64,000 nucleotides of DNA from JABWBJ01 sp036507855 (GTDB taxonomy: Bacteria > Gemmatimonadota > Gemmatimonadetes > Gemmatimonadales > Gemmatimonadaceae). Made by a program: the position numbers and the translations under genes. Shown here piece by piece: positions 24,448-35,082 of this stretch (its first letter is position 1; each line of letters starts with the position of its first letter). The notes below the pieces were generated by a model. That model did not search any database. It was not told the DNA's origin and saw only the letters and a list, made by a program, of their open reading frames with translations. Where the stretch lies: the NCBI GenBank assembly GCA_036507855.1, contig DATCIJ010000013.1:1-64000 (forward strand). Reading direction: 5' to 3'.

Positions 24448-25278
24448 TCACGCGTCGAGTCGTTCCACGACGCCGGCGATGAGCGCCGTCAACCACGGCT
24501 CGGCCTCGCCGGCGACGGCGAGGATCCGATCGAGGTTCACCGGCTCGAGCGTGTCCGGCAGGCAGACATCGGTGATGATCGACACGCCAAGCACGCGCAT
24601 GCCACCGTGGAGCGCCACGAGCACTTCGGGCACCGTGGACATTCCGACGACATCGGCGCCCAGCGCACGCAGCATCCGGTATTCCGCCCGGGTCTCGAGA
24701 TTCGGACCGGCCACGGCAACGTAGACACCCTCGCGCAGCGGAGTACCCTCGGCCGCGGCGACATCCCGGGCCAGCGCGCGCAGGCCGGCATCGTAGGGCT
24801 GGGAGCAGTCCAGGAACCGCGGCCCGAGCCGGTCATCGTTAGGCCCCACGAGCGGGTGGTCGCCCAGCAGGTTGACGTGATCGGCCAGCAGCATCAGGTC
24901 GCCCGCCCGCCAGTCAGGGTGCAATCCGCCACACGCGTTGGAAACGATCAGTACGCGCGCGCCGAGGTGCCGGAGCACGCGCACCGGGAACGTCGCCTGG
25001 CGGAGCGAATACCCTTCGTAGCGGTGGAAGCGACCCTGCATGGCCAGTACGGGACGGCCGGCGAGCTGGCCGGCGAGCAGCCGTCCGGCGTGCGATTCAA
25101 CCGTCGACAGCGGAAACCCGGGAATCTCGCGATAGTCGATCACCACGGGTGAGTCGATGCGAGCGGCCAGTCCACCCAGGCCGGTGCCGAGGATAATGGC
25201 GACCTCGGGCCGCAGTTCGGTTCGCGCGCGAATAGCGGCCGCCGATTCCTCAATGCGTTCGAGGACGTGGTCGCTCAC
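24448..25278 (-). CDS. Purine nucleoside phosphorylase (trimeric type)
   Basis: 276 residues from GTG 25278 (VSDHVLERIEESAAAIR). Motifs: AIILGTGLGGLA phosphate site, GRFHRYEGYS, VSNACGGLHPDW and ETRAEYRML with VGMSTVPEV. It cleaves purine nucleosides to base and ribose-1-phosphate. A longer in-frame ATG at 25335 would add 19 residues encoded by the GGGAGAT array and is rejected. The GTG directly abuts that array and has no Shine-Dalgarno sequence. The gene converges with ileS across a 21-bp gap that can form a small GGAGCGC/GCGCCTC hairpin. Confidence 0.95.
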   Translation of the reverse strand: MSDHVLERIEESAAAIRARTELRPEVAIILGTGLGGLAARIDSPVVIDYREIPGFPLSTVESHAGRLLAGQLAGRPVLAMQGRFHRYEGYSLRQATFPVRVLRHLGARVLIVSNACGGLHPDWRAGDLMLLADHVNLLGDHPLVGPNDDRLGPRFLDCSQPYDAGLRALARDVAAAEGTPLREGVYVAVAGPNLETRAEYRMLRALGADVVGMSTVPEVLVALHGGMRVLGVSIITDVCLPDTLEPVNLDRILAVAGEAEPWLTALIAGVVERLDA

Positions 25279-25280
25279 TG

Positions 25281-25398
25281 GATGGGAGATGGGAGATGGG
25301 AGATGGGAGACGGGAGATGGGAGATAAACTGCCAACCCGATCGAGATCTGATCTTATCGGGACGCTGTTGTTCTCACGTCTGCCATCTCACATCTCAC
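25281..25398. repeat. GGGAGAT heptamer array with inverted partner
   Basis: Six GGGAGAT-type heptamers (25281-25325, one variant GGGAGAC), a 55-bp interval, then CATCTCACATCTCAC (25384-25398) in inverted orientation. The right arm includes the DivIVA stop codon, and the left arm ends two bases from the nucleoside phosphorylase start, so the array fills the junction between these two co-directional genes. Confidence 0.9.
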
Positions 25399-25949
25399 TT
25401 ATGTTCTTTCACCAGGTCATGGATCCACGGCGTGGGATCGGCCGGATCAACGTCCGCGTTTCCGTCCGGCCGGAAGGCAGGGAGCGCGGCGCCTTCGGCA
25501 GCATCGATCTCCGAGAGCTGGCGCTGCGCGATGGCGCGCAGTTGCACGAGAAACGCGCGTCGCGTCCGTACGAGTGAGTCGAGTTCCGCCTGAACGGCGC
25601 GCACTTGCGACTTCGCCTGGTCGATGAGCCGGTCGCCTTCCGCCTTCGCCTCCCGGAGGATCAGTTGCGCCTCGCGATCCGCCTGCTCGCGGATCTCTCC
25701 TCGCAGTTGCTGGGCGGAGATGAGGGCCTCGTTCAGTGCCTTGTCCCGCTCACGGAACGCACGAAGCTGTTCGTGGAATCCCTTGGCCTTGTTCTCGAGG
25801 TCCTGGCACTGCTTCAGCAGGTACTCGACTTCGACGGCCACCTGGTCGCGGAATTCGTCGACCCGCGCTTTGTCGTACCCACGAAGCGCGCTGCCGAAAT
25901 CGAACCGCCGGATGTCCAGCGGAGACAGATGAAAGGCTTCGTCCTTCAT
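25395..25949 (-). CDS. divIVA: DivIVA-domain protein
   Basis: 184 residues. The N-terminus LSPLDIRRFDFGSALRGYDK then VDEFRDQVAVEVEYLL is the DivIVA/GpsB membrane-binding pattern, with RRFDF and RGYD conserved. A long coiled-coil runs from about residue 45 to 140 (LENKAKGFHEQLRAFRERDK and on). DivIVA recognises negatively curved membrane and recruits division or polarity proteins, of interest given the polarity-type GTPase in this window. The tail is Pro/Asp-rich. It overlaps yggS by 4 bp. Confidence 0.9.
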   Translation of the reverse strand: MKDEAFHLSPLDIRRFDFGSALRGYDKARVDEFRDQVAVEVEYLLKQCQDLENKAKGFHEQLRAFRERDKALNEALISAQQLRGEIREQADREAQLILREAKAEGDRLIDQAKSQVRAVQAELDSLVRTRRAFLVQLRAIAQRQLSEIDAAEGAALPAFRPDGNADVDPADPTPWIHDLVKEHK

Positions 25950-26629
25950 GGCATTCTCGCTCCGAACAGTATCGTTCCCAATCGCACCATGGTCGCGCCC
26001 TCCTCCACCGCCACTTCGTAATCGCCAGACATTCCCATCGACAACTCCGGCGCGTCCAGGCCGGCCTGGCGAAGCACTGCCACCGCATCACGACAGCGGC
26101 CGAAGACATCACGTAACACTATTTCCGGCGCTTCGTACGGCGCCATGGTCATCGCGCCCCTGACGTCGAGCCCGCCCAGGGCGGCCAAACGCGGCACCGC
26201 GCCACGCAGCCCGTCCAGATCGAACCCGCCCTTCGTCTGCTCGCCCGACGTGTTCACCTGAACCAGCACCGGCATCCTGCGCCCTGTCGCGACGCCGCGT
26301 TCACTGATCGCTACGGCCAATCGCTCACTATCCAGTGCGTGAAACATCGCGAATCGATCGAGATGCTTCACCTTGTTCCGCTGGAGGTGACCGATCAGGT
26401 GCCATTCGACCGGTTCCACCACGTGGTCCATCTTGTCGAGCGCTTCCTGAATCCGGTTCTCGCCCACTATCCCGATCCCAGCGGTCCAAGCCGCCTGTGC
26501 TGCCTCGGGGCCATACGTCTTCGTGACAGCGACGATTCGGACCGGCTGGCCGTGACCTCCCCGTCGAACTGCCTCGCTGATGCGTAAGCGAACCTCGTGG
26601 ACGCGCTCGCTGATCCCCGGGAAGGGCAT
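25946..26629 (-). CDS. yggS: YggS-family PLP homeostasis protein
   Basis: 227 residues, alanine-racemase-like TIM barrel. The PLP lysine is in RIVAVTKTYG. GENRIQEALDKM, WHLIGHLQRNKVKH, VNTSGEQTKGGF and MGMSGDYEVAVEEGATMVRL are all family signatures. It has no known catalytic activity and maintains the PLP and amino-acid pools. The yggS-divIVA order is a common conserved neighbourhood. A GCATAACG octamer overlaps its start codon. Confidence 0.95.
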   Translation of the reverse strand: MPFPGISERVHEVRLRISEAVRRGGHGQPVRIVAVTKTYGPEAAQAAWTAGIGIVGENRIQEALDKMDHVVEPVEWHLIGHLQRNKVKHLDRFAMFHALDSERLAVAISERGVATGRRMPVLVQVNTSGEQTKGGFDLDGLRGAVPRLAALGGLDVRGAMTMAPYEAPEIVLRDVFGRCRDAVAVLRQAGLDAPELSMGMSGDYEVAVEEGATMVRLGTILFGARMP

Positions 26630-26640
26630 AACGTCCTATC

Positions 26641-28650
26641 TTACTTGAGGTTACACCGTGAATCAAGTAACGTTCCGGTAGACGGCGTGCCGGACCGGAG
26701 GGCTTCAGACGGACATCGCAGGAGGCGGGCGACGTAAGGCACGGCCGGGTCGCGGTCACTCGATCCAGCCGGTGATCGCATCGCGATCAGGTCGGAAATC
26801 GCCAGCGTCGCGGCGCTGTCGACGCGATCCCCCTCGGAGTCCTGCCGGGCAATGAACGCCATCCCGCTCAACGTCCAGGCGGGCGCCAGCGGCCGCCGGA
26901 TCGCGACCGGGACGGACACCGCGGCCGCCAGCGGCCTGCCCTGCCGCCTCGCGCCTTCGGCCAGCGCCAACAGCACCGCCTCATCACCGCGCCAACCGGA
27001 AACGGCCGCAGAGTCGAACAAGTGATGCCGCCTGGCCAGTTCCGCCCGATACCACTCGGCGGCCAGCAACGAGATCGTCACCGGAACGACGTCCCGCCGC
27101 TCGCCCAGCACGCTCTGGCGGTACCACGTGGTGTAGGAATCGCTGTCGCCGGCGAGCAGCAGCACGGCGTTCGGCGGCGCGGACGCGAGCAGGGCTTCGC
27201 CAAGGGTCGTTGCCAGCATCGCGGCGGGCCGGCGATCGGCGGCGCGCCAGTTCAGGATCAGCGGGAGCGAGGCGACCGCCAACGCGCCTGCGACCACCGC
27301 CCGGGGAGCGAGCATGGAGAGCCATCGTCTGGAAAGCACGACCGCGCCCGCCCCCACCCACGTCCCGGCGACCGCGAAGGCGAGCGCGAAGAAGTAATCG
27401 CGCTCTCGCTGCTCGTGTGGCGCGCCGGGCGGCAGAACGCTGTCGAGGATGCTCGGGCTGGCGCGGAGGTTGAGCACGGCCACCACGCCTAACGAAGCCA
27501 TGAGGAACAGGATGCCGGCACCCGCCGCACCGCGAGCGTCCCGGCCGCGATGCCACCGCACGCCGATGATCGCCAGGAGCAGCGCGGCGAGGCTCCACGG
27601 GGTGCGCCACCGGGAGGCGGCCACGGAGTCGTCGAGTCCGGAGGCGACCTGCCAGTCCGCGTATTGCACGAGGTTCAGCAGCTGCACCCAGACCGGCGCC
27701 TGACGCGGCCAGAGACCGGGCAGCGGATACTGGCGCCGCGACACCACCGTGAGGAGCGCATCAACCGTGGCGGGGTTCCCCTGGTTGATGAACGGGTCGT
27801 GCGACGCCCGCACGAGCAGCATGAGCGTTGCGCTCAGCCCGATGAGGACCACCGCGGCGAGACCCACCGCCTCACGGCGCGCGCCCCCTCCCGCGTCGCG
27901 GCCAAGCGCGGAGCCGAGCAAACCAACCGCGCCGGCCGCCACCATCCACGGGGACACCAGCCCCGCGCCCGCGACAATCGTCAGGGCGGAGCCTAACGCG
28001 ATCAACCGGCGTGGATCCGGCCGGACGACACCCGGACCCGACGAGGCGAGCACGATCGCCGCCGGAGCGGCCACCAGGGCGCTGATCTGCAGCGGGACCG
28101 CGAGGGCGATGAGGTACGCCAGGAGCAGGCGCAGCCGCAGGCTGTCGCGTGCTCCGGCGCGGTCCCCCACCACGACCATCAGGACGGCGAGGAGCATCGA
28201 GATCGCATAGACCTCGGTCTCGGTGGCGTTCTGCCAGACCGCGAGCATTGTGCCCGCCGTGATCCCGCCGGCAATGCCCGCCAGCCGGCTTTGCGTCCAC
28301 CGGGTCATCAAGCCGCCAAGGAGCCCACAGGCGACGGCCGTGGCGGCGGCCGACAGCAGGTTGACGGCCAGTGCCTGCGGGACGGGGTTCAGAATGCCGG
28401 ACCACACCCGCGCGATGAGGATGTAGAGGGGGGTGCCGGGTGGATGGGGGATGCCTAACGATGCGATGGCGGCGTTGAATTCGCCGGAATCCCACAACGT
28501 CACCGTGGGAGCGAGGGTGGCGGCGTACGTCGACAACAATACCGCCGCGACGATCAGGGTTGTCTGTCGGGGGTGACTCGTGACTCGTGACTCGTGACTC
28601 GGCACCACGGTGCGATGGAATGATTCAACGGCGTTGCGAGGATGATGCAC
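26641..28650 (-). CDS. DUF2723-family polytopic membrane protein
   Basis: Up to 669 residues with about 10-12 hydrophobic helices in the N-terminal two thirds and a soluble C-terminal domain. TVTLWDSGEFNAAIASLGIP followed by HPPGTPLYILIARVW is the DUF2723 signature; its Asp-Ser-Gly-Glu lies in the first loop as in GT-C glycosyltransferases, so a lipid-linked sugar transfer role is plausible but unproven. The true start is unclear: the first 25 residues of the longest frame (SHESRVTSHPRQ) are translated from GTGACTC heptamers, and a GTG near 28605 or a later codon may be used. Three CGTTAGGC octamers fall in the gene. Confidence 0.82.
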   Translation of the reverse strand: MHHPRNAVESFHRTVVPSHESRVTSHPRQTTLIVAAVLLSTYAATLAPTVTLWDSGEFNAAIASLGIPHPPGTPLYILIARVWSGILNPVPQALAVNLLSAAATAVACGLLGGLMTRWTQSRLAGIAGGITAGTMLAVWQNATETEVYAISMLLAVLMVVVGDRAGARDSLRLRLLLAYLIALAVPLQISALVAAPAAIVLASSGPGVVRPDPRRLIALGSALTIVAGAGLVSPWMVAAGAVGLLGSALGRDAGGGARREAVGLAAVVLIGLSATLMLLVRASHDPFINQGNPATVDALLTVVSRRQYPLPGLWPRQAPVWVQLLNLVQYADWQVASGLDDSVAASRWRTPWSLAALLLAIIGVRWHRGRDARGAAGAGILFLMASLGVVAVLNLRASPSILDSVLPPGAPHEQRERDYFFALAFAVAGTWVGAGAVVLSRRWLSMLAPRAVVAGALAVASLPLILNWRAADRRPAAMLATTLGEALLASAPPNAVLLLAGDSDSYTTWYRQSVLGERRDVVPVTISLLAAEWYRAELARRHHLFDSAAVSGWRGDEAVLLALAEGARRQGRPLAAAVSVPVAIRRPLAPAWTLSGMAFIARQDSEGDRVDSAATLAISDLIAMRSPAGSSDRDPAVPYVARLLRCPSEALRSGTPSTGTLLDSRCNLK

Positions 28651-29151
28651 GCGAAGAAACGGCAGCTAACATGGTTGCGCGCCCACAAGCTGACCATGAC
28701 GCCGAGGAATCACGAAGACTTGCGGGTCTGGCATCGCGCGATGGATCTGGCGGAAGCCACACACAACGCACTGGAAACGTTCTCCCGTGAATATCGCTAT
28801 TCGTACGGTGATCAGTTCAGAAGGGCGGCAATCTCCGTGGCTGCCAATATCGCCGAGGGGGCTGCTCGTCGTCACCGCAGAGAGTTCGTGCAATTCCTCT
28901 CCATTGCCCGCGGTTCACTTGCAGAGCTTCACACCCTGAGCAGGCTCGCCGGTCGCGTACGTCTGTGTTCGGTGGATCAGCTGGTCAAGCTGGACGAGCT
29001 GATCGACCACACAGGACGGATGCTTACCAGAATGCTGAAAGCCCTCGATTCACGAGAACCGAGGGCTTCAGCTCGACGCCACACTGACAATCAGTGAGAG
29101 GCACCGCAGTGCCGAGTCACGAGTCACGAATCGCGATTCACGAATCGCGAT

Positions 29152-29157
<6 letters not shown>
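28573..29157. mobile_element. Four-helix-bundle gene cassette with inverted heptamer termini
   Basis: The left end is four perfect GTGACTC heptamers (28573-28600) plus GGCAC. The right end is the inverse: GTGCC then GAGTCAC, GAGTCAC, GAATCGC, GATTCAC, GAATCGC, GATTCAC (29109-29155). Positions 28585-28605 and 29109-29129 are 21-bp perfect inverted repeats, and the match runs about 8 bp further inward with two mismatches. Between them is one plus-strand gene. The flanking genes are both minus-strand. No transposase or clear target duplication is seen, so calling it mobile is inference. Confidence 0.6.
28696..29097 (+). CDS. Four-helix-bundle protein (S23 / IVP family)
   Basis: 133 residues from ATG 28696 (MTPRNHEDLRVWHRAMDLAE); an ATG at 28642 would add 18 residues without similarity to the family. 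DLRVWHRAMDLAEATH, YGDQFRRAAISVAANIAEGA and EFVQFLSIARGSLAEL are the signature of 23S-rRNA-intervening-sequence proteins, small antiparallel four-helix bundles related to Avd of diversity-generating retroelements. Molecular function is unknown. It is the only plus-strand gene in a minus-strand run and is bracketed by 21-bp inverted repeats, as IVS elements are bracketed in rRNA genes. Confidence 0.9.
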   Translation: MTPRNHEDLRVWHRAMDLAEATHNALETFSREYRYSYGDQFRRAAISVAANIAEGAARRHRREFVQFLSIARGSLAELHTLSRLAGRVRLCSVDQLVKLDELIDHTGRMLTRMLKALDSREPRASARRHTDNQ

Positions 29158-31125
<1,968 letters not shown>

Positions 31126-31139
31126 TCTACAGTCTCGGG

Positions 31140-31679
31140 TTACTCCAAACTGGCAATATAAGGGAGGTGCCTGAAGTTCTCCGCGTGATCCAGCCCATAC
31201 CCCACCAGGAATTCGTTGGGGGCGTCAAAGCCGATGAAACGCGGTGGATGCTCCAGGTGCGTGGCGTGGTGTTTGTCGAGCAGGGCGCACACCTCGATCG
31301 AAGCGGGGTGTCGCTCCCGTAATACCTCGATCACGAGGCTGAGGGTTCGTCCGGAATCGACAATGTCCTCCACCAGGAGGATGTGCCGACCCTGAAGGTC
31401 AGCTTGTGGATCATAGACCAGACGCACATGTCCGCTCGACACGGTCTCCATTCCGTAGCTCGACACCACGAGGAAGTCGACCTGCAAGGCTCTACGGACC
31501 TGCCGGACGAGGTCGCTCACAAAAATGAAGCTGCCTTTCAGCAGGCCGAGGACGACCAAATCACCGGCCGGATACGCCGCAGTGACTTCGTCGCCAAGCT
31601 CCCGCACACGCTGGGAAATCTGCGCTTCGGTGAAAGCAACACGCCTGAGCGTCCGCCCCTGCAGGCGTGGGTCAGTCAC
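31140..31679 (-). CDS. hpt: Hypoxanthine phosphoribosyltransferase
   Basis: 179 residues from GTG 31679, chosen because its GTGACTGA spans the tilS stop (8-bp overlap). The PRPP-binding motif is LLVEDIVDSGRTL. LKGSFIFVSDLVRQ and DFLVVSSYGMET are conserved. It salvages hypoxanthine/guanine to nucleotides. The tilS-hpt-ftsH order is a widely conserved cluster. Confidence 0.95.
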   Translation of the reverse strand: MTDPRLQGRTLRRVAFTEAQISQRVRELGDEVTAAYPAGDLVVLGLLKGSFIFVSDLVRQVRRALQVDFLVVSSYGMETVSSGHVRLVYDPQADLQGRHILLVEDIVDSGRTLSLVIEVLRERHPASIEVCALLDKHHATHLEHPPRFIGFDAPNEFLVGYGLDHAENFRHLPYIASLE

Positions 31680-32991
31680 GAACCCGCTCGCATGTGTAAT
31701 GCACCATCCTCTCCTCGCGACGAACGGCGTCCTGGCTGGCTTTGACACCGGGAATCCAGATCACCTCATCGCCACAGAGCACGATGGGCCACCCGACTCG
31801 GAGCGGTCCGACGATTCCAGCATCGGCGAAATACCGTTTTACCCGACGGCGCCCGCCCATCAAGTCAGTTGTGAGACGATCGCCTGGATACCATTGCCTT
31901 ACAACGGGTTCTGCAGATCTGGGAATGTCGATTCTCCAGGGATCCGGAGTATCCTTGGGCTTCCCGTTTTGAATACTAGCGCCCGACTCCGCCAGAAAGC
32001 GGAACCCGCCAAACGTCGTTTCTCCAGAATCGCGTAAGCGCACCGGGCCGGCGGCCAGCTTGGGGAGACGGACGATGGACAATTCGCTGCGACTGCGGAC
32101 CGCTTCGTAACCGCCGGAGAGCTGCCCACGAGAACCCGGCAGGGATCGAACCACGGCCGCCAGGCGAGCGAGTCCACGGCGGTCCAGGGTAATTCCAGTA
32201 CGGGCAACGAGAGGAGGCAGGATCAGTCGCAGCGACTCGTCAGGTAGCTGATCGAGGGCCGTGGCATCGAGCACCAGCAGCGCGCCTTCCCGAGGCGCAA
32301 CGCAGTACTCGTCGATGAACGCTTCGACGCGACCGCGGAGCGCCGCAGCCTCCTTCGAGAGCCTCAGCATGTCGGCCTCGAAGCCGGGACAGGCGCGGCG
32401 GATCGCAGGGAGCAGTTGCAGGCGCACCCGGTTGCGAAGGAAGGCCAGCGAAGTATTGGACGGATCTTCGATGAAATTGACACCACGCCGGGCCACGTAT
32501 TCGAGAATGCTTGCCCGATCATGGGAAAGCAGAGGACGCTCGACTGGAGACGGCGCGAGGAGCCCAGCGAGGCCACGCGCTCCCGCGCCGCGCAGCAGGC
32601 GCATGACGACGGTTTCGATGTGATCGTCGCGGGTATGGGCGGTCACCACGTGGGCTCCTTCGCCAGCCGCAACGCGACGCAGGAACGCCCATCGGCCCGC
32701 CCGCCACGAGGCCTCATCGTGGCGTCCCGGCTTGAGGCGTTCCGAAATCGCTGGCAACCCGTGTCGCGCCGCGGCGGCCAGGGCCAGCGCGGTTGCCTCG
32801 GTGGCCGCATCACCCGTTCCGTGATCGACGCTGGCCACAACAATGCGATGGCGTGCGTCGCGGAGCCGCGCCACCGCGTCCAGAAGCACCGCGGAGTCGG
32901 CCCCGCCCGATACCGCCAGGACCAGACGACTCCGGCGCTCCAGAAGCTGTCGCACAGAGGACTCGATGGCGCGTACCGATCCGCCACGCAT
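31672..32991 (-). CDS. tilS: tRNA(Ile)-lysidine synthase
   Basis: 439 residues. The N-type ATP pyrophosphatase P-loop is VLAVSGGADSAVLLDAVARL. HTRDDHIETVVMRLLRGAG and RPLLSHDRASILEYV are family motifs, and a C-terminal substrate-binding domain ends near WYPGDRLTTDLMGGRRRVKR. It converts C34 of tRNA-Ile(CAU) to lysidine so the tRNA reads AUA. ATA is rare in this genome, though it occurs within some GCATAACG octamers. Confidence 0.95.
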   Translation of the reverse strand: MRGGSVRAIESSVRQLLERRSRLVLAVSGGADSAVLLDAVARLRDARHRIVVASVDHGTGDAATEATALALAAAARHGLPAISERLKPGRHDEASWRAGRWAFLRRVAAGEGAHVVTAHTRDDHIETVVMRLLRGAGARGLAGLLAPSPVERPLLSHDRASILEYVARRGVNFIEDPSNTSLAFLRNRVRLQLLPAIRRACPGFEADMLRLSKEAAALRGRVEAFIDEYCVAPREGALLVLDATALDQLPDESLRLILPPLVARTGITLDRRGLARLAAVVRSLPGSRGQLSGGYEAVRSRSELSIVRLPKLAAGPVRLRDSGETTFGGFRFLAESGASIQNGKPKDTPDPWRIDIPRSAEPVVRQWYPGDRLTTDLMGGRRRVKRYFADAGIVGPLRVGWPIVLCGDEVIWIPGVKASQDAVRREERMVHYTCERVRD

Positions 32992-33085
32992 CAGTGGAAA
33001 CTACTCCCGGACGGAGCCGGTTGCCCTACCCGCTTTTCCGAACCCTGTTTACCTTGGACTCACACGACCTGCGAGGAGAGGGAAG

Positions 33086-33253
33086 TTGGAAACGCATGGA
33101 CCGCTGGGGACCCTGTGGGTTGGATTGGGTCTTGGCGCTTTCTATACGGCACTGATCTGGGTGAACCTCCTGCTCGGACACATGCTCACGCCGTTATTCA
33201 TACTCCCGCTTACGTGGTTACAGGATCTGATGGCGAGGCGGAAGGCGAAGTAG
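33086..33253 (+). CDS. Small membrane protein, 55 aa
   Basis: A TTG at 33086 preceded by the strong ribosome site GAGGAGAGGGAAG opens a 55-codon frame: LETHGPLGTLWVGLGLGAFY, then TALIWVNLLLG, and a second hydrophobic segment LTPLFILPLTWLQDLM with basic end ARRKAK. Two membrane helices are predicted. It lies between divergent tilS and co-directional lemA. Function is unknown. Confidence 0.6.
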   Translation: METHGPLGTLWVGLGLGAFYTALIWVNLLLGHMLTPLFILPLTWLQDLMARRKAK

Positions 33254-33255
33254 GT

Positions 33256-33384
33256 CCGGGTTCGGGATCGGGAACGGGAGTCGGGCGAGCCTCAACGAAG
33301 CTCATCCTGATTCCCGTTTGTTGTTTCGGGATGGTGACTGGCCGAAACACTCCTGCTTCCCGCGCTCGATTCCCCATTCCCGAG
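33256..33384. repeat. GGGATC/GGGAAC array with inverted partner before lemA
   Basis: After the small gene's stop the sequence runs GGGTTCGGGATCGGGAACGG and GAGTCGGG (33258-33285), then an unrelated middle, then CGATTCCCCATTCCCGAG (33367-33384) complementary to it. It repeats the junction pattern of G-rich units after a stop and C-rich units before a start. Confidence 0.75.
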
Positions 33385-33391
33385 AGAACCA

Positions 33392-33949
33392 ATGTTCATC
33401 GTCCTGCTGATCCTCACTGCCCTCATCGTCGTGTGGGGCGTGGGCGCGTACAACACGCTCATCTCGCTCAAGAACCAGGTGGCAAATGCCTGGAAGCAGA
33501 TCGACGTACAGCTGAAGCGGCGTCATGACCTGGTACCGAATCTGATCGCCGCCGTGAAGGGGGCGATGAACTTCGAGCGTGGAACGCTCGAAGCCGTGGT
33601 GGCGGCAAGGAATCAGGCGATCCAGGTCTCGAGCGGTGGCGACGTGTCCCGGATTGCCGCTGTCGAAGGGCAGTTGACCGGCGCCCTGCACCGTTTGCTC
33701 GCCGTCGTCGAGAGTTATCCCGACCTGAAGGCGACGGGAAACATCGGGCAGCTGCAGGAAGAGCTGACGTCCACCGAGAACAAGATCGCCTTCTCGCGGC
33801 AGCTCTACAACGACGTGGTCACGCAGTACAACACGAAGCAGCGGCAGGTTCCGACCGTGTTCGTCGCCGGCATGGCGGGAGCGGTGCCGGCGCCGCTGTG
33901 GGAGCTGACTGAGGACGCCGAACGAGCGGTGCCGAAGGTCGAACTGTGA
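33392..33949 (+). CDS. lemA: LemA family protein
   Basis: 185 residues. An N-terminal membrane helix (MFIVLLILTALIVVWGVGAY) is followed by the LemA three-helix bundle: YNTLISLKNQVANAWKQIDV, LKRRHDLVPNLIAAVKGAM, SYPDLKATGNIGQLQEELTS and ENKIAFSRQLYND. Function is poorly known. LemA often neighbours an M48 protease, and htpX follows here after 86 bp. Confidence 0.95.
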   Translation: MFIVLLILTALIVVWGVGAYNTLISLKNQVANAWKQIDVQLKRRHDLVPNLIAAVKGAMNFERGTLEAVVAARNQAIQVSSGGDVSRIAAVEGQLTGALHRLLAVVESYPDLKATGNIGQLQEELTSTENKIAFSRQLYNDVVTQYNTKQRQVPTVFVAGMAGAVPAPLWELTEDAERAVPKVEL

Positions 33950-33953
33950 CATT

Positions 33954-34029
33954 GTGATTCGTCATTCGTGACTCGTGACTCGGCGGGGCACGGTCCTCGT
34001 TAGCCTGCGAATCACGATTCACGAATCAC
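33954..34029. repeat. Inverted GTGAYTC heptamer array between lemA and htpX
   Basis: Left arm GTGATTC, GTCATTC, GTGACTC, GTGACTC (33954-33981); right arm GAATCAC, GATTCAC, GAATCAC (34009-34029). The arms pair over about 20 bp. The left arm begins 4 bp after the lemA stop and the right arm ends 6 bp before the htpX ATG. Confidence 0.9.
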
Positions 34030-34035
34030 AGCCCG

Positions 34036-35082
34036 ATGAGCGAAGAGGCCGATCTTTTCACGCAGCAGCAACGGAACCGTGTCCGGTCCCGACTGCTCAT
34101 CGCCGGGTTCATAGCCTTCTTCGCGTGGCTGGGATTCGGCGGCGACTGGCTGCTCTGGCAGTTCACCATGGATGCCGCGCCTGGCGGCTACCACCATGTC
34201 GTTCCCTGGCTGGGAATGGCGCTCACCACCGCAGCCGGCATTGCCACGATCGTGGCCTGGCGCAAGGGACCGGAGCGGGTGCTGTGGTCCACCAACGCGT
34301 TCGAAGTCATCGATCCGGCCAACGAGGACGAACGCCGCCTGGTGAACGTGGTGGAGGAAATGGCGATCGCCGGCGGTGTTCCACGCCCGCGGATCTGGAT
34401 CGTCCCGGATGAAGACCCTAACGCGTTCGCGACAGGCCGCGACCCGGCCGCTGCGCATGTCGCGGTAACCGCTGGACTGCTCACCCAGCTCGATCGCGAC
34501 GAACTCCAGGCGGTCATCGCGCACGAACTGGGGCATGTGAAGAACCTCGACGTGCGGCTCATGACGCTCCTCGCGGCGCTGGTCGGAGCCGTCGCCCTTG
34601 TCGGCGACTTCATGGGCCGATTCATGCGAGGGGGCGGCCGCCTCCATTTCAGTTCGTCACGCGGCGGGGGGCGTCGCGGAGGCGGAGGGAAGAAAGGCGG
34701 CAACCCTCTGCTCATCGTCGTGCTCGTCCTCTGGATCCTGAGCTGGCTTCTCGCTCCCCTGGTGACGCGTCTCCTGGCGCTGGGCGTCAGCCGGAAGCGT
34801 GAGTACCTCGCGGATGCGATGAGCGCGCAGTTCACCCGCAATCCCGGCGCGCTGGCCAGCGCGCTGCACAAGATCGAACACTCGGCAGCGGCGACGACGA
34901 GCATCAAGCGCGGCAGCGCGCATCTCTGCATCGCGGACCCGCTCGGCCGCCGGCTCACCAATCGCGAGGGATACTTTGCCGAGTTGTTCGGCACGCATCC
35001 GCCCATGGCGATCCGCGTGGCGAAGTTGAAGGCAATGGCGTACCAGAGAGAGGTGAGAGGGGAGATGGGAGATGGGAGATAG
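34036..35082 (+). CDS. htpX: M48 family metalloprotease, HtpX-like
   Basis: 348 residues. Two N-terminal membrane helices (IAGFIAFFAWLGFGGDWLLW and VPWLGMALTTAAGIATIVAW), the zinc motif AVIAHELGHVKN, a further hydrophobic region (LLIVVLVLWILSWLLAPLVT) and the third-ligand region SRKREYLADAMSAQ. It is a membrane quality-control protease. The last residues (EVRGEMGDGR) and the stop are encoded by GGGAGAT heptamers, so the array has set the C-terminus. The start lacks a Shine-Dalgarno sequence (CGAATCACAGCCCG precedes ATG). Confidence 0.93.
   Translation: MSEEADLFTQQQRNRVRSRLLIAGFIAFFAWLGFGGDWLLWQFTMDAAPGGYHHVVPWLGMALTTAAGIATIVAWRKGPERVLWSTNAFEVIDPANEDERRLVNVVEEMAIAGGVPRPRIWIVPDEDPNAFATGRDPAAAHVAVTAGLLTQLDRDELQAVIAHELGHVKNLDVRLMTLLAALVGAVALVGDFMGRFMRGGGRLHFSSSRGGGRRGGGGKKGGNPLLIVVLVLWILSWLLAPLVTRLLALGVSRKREYLADAMSAQFTRNPGALASALHKIEHSAAATTSIKRGSAHLCIADPLGRRLTNREGYFAELFGTHPPMAIRVAKLKAMAYQREVRGEMGDGR

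Noticed and set aside
25279..25335. Extended N-terminus of purine nucleoside phosphorylase from an upstream ATG
   Set aside because: The extra 19 residues (repeating LPSPVSH / LPSPISH) are a translation of the GGGAGAT array and not part of the family fold.
28696..29097. Avd of a diversity-generating retroelement
   Set aside because: The four-helix-bundle protein is related to Avd, but there is no reverse transcriptase and no template/variable repeat nearby.
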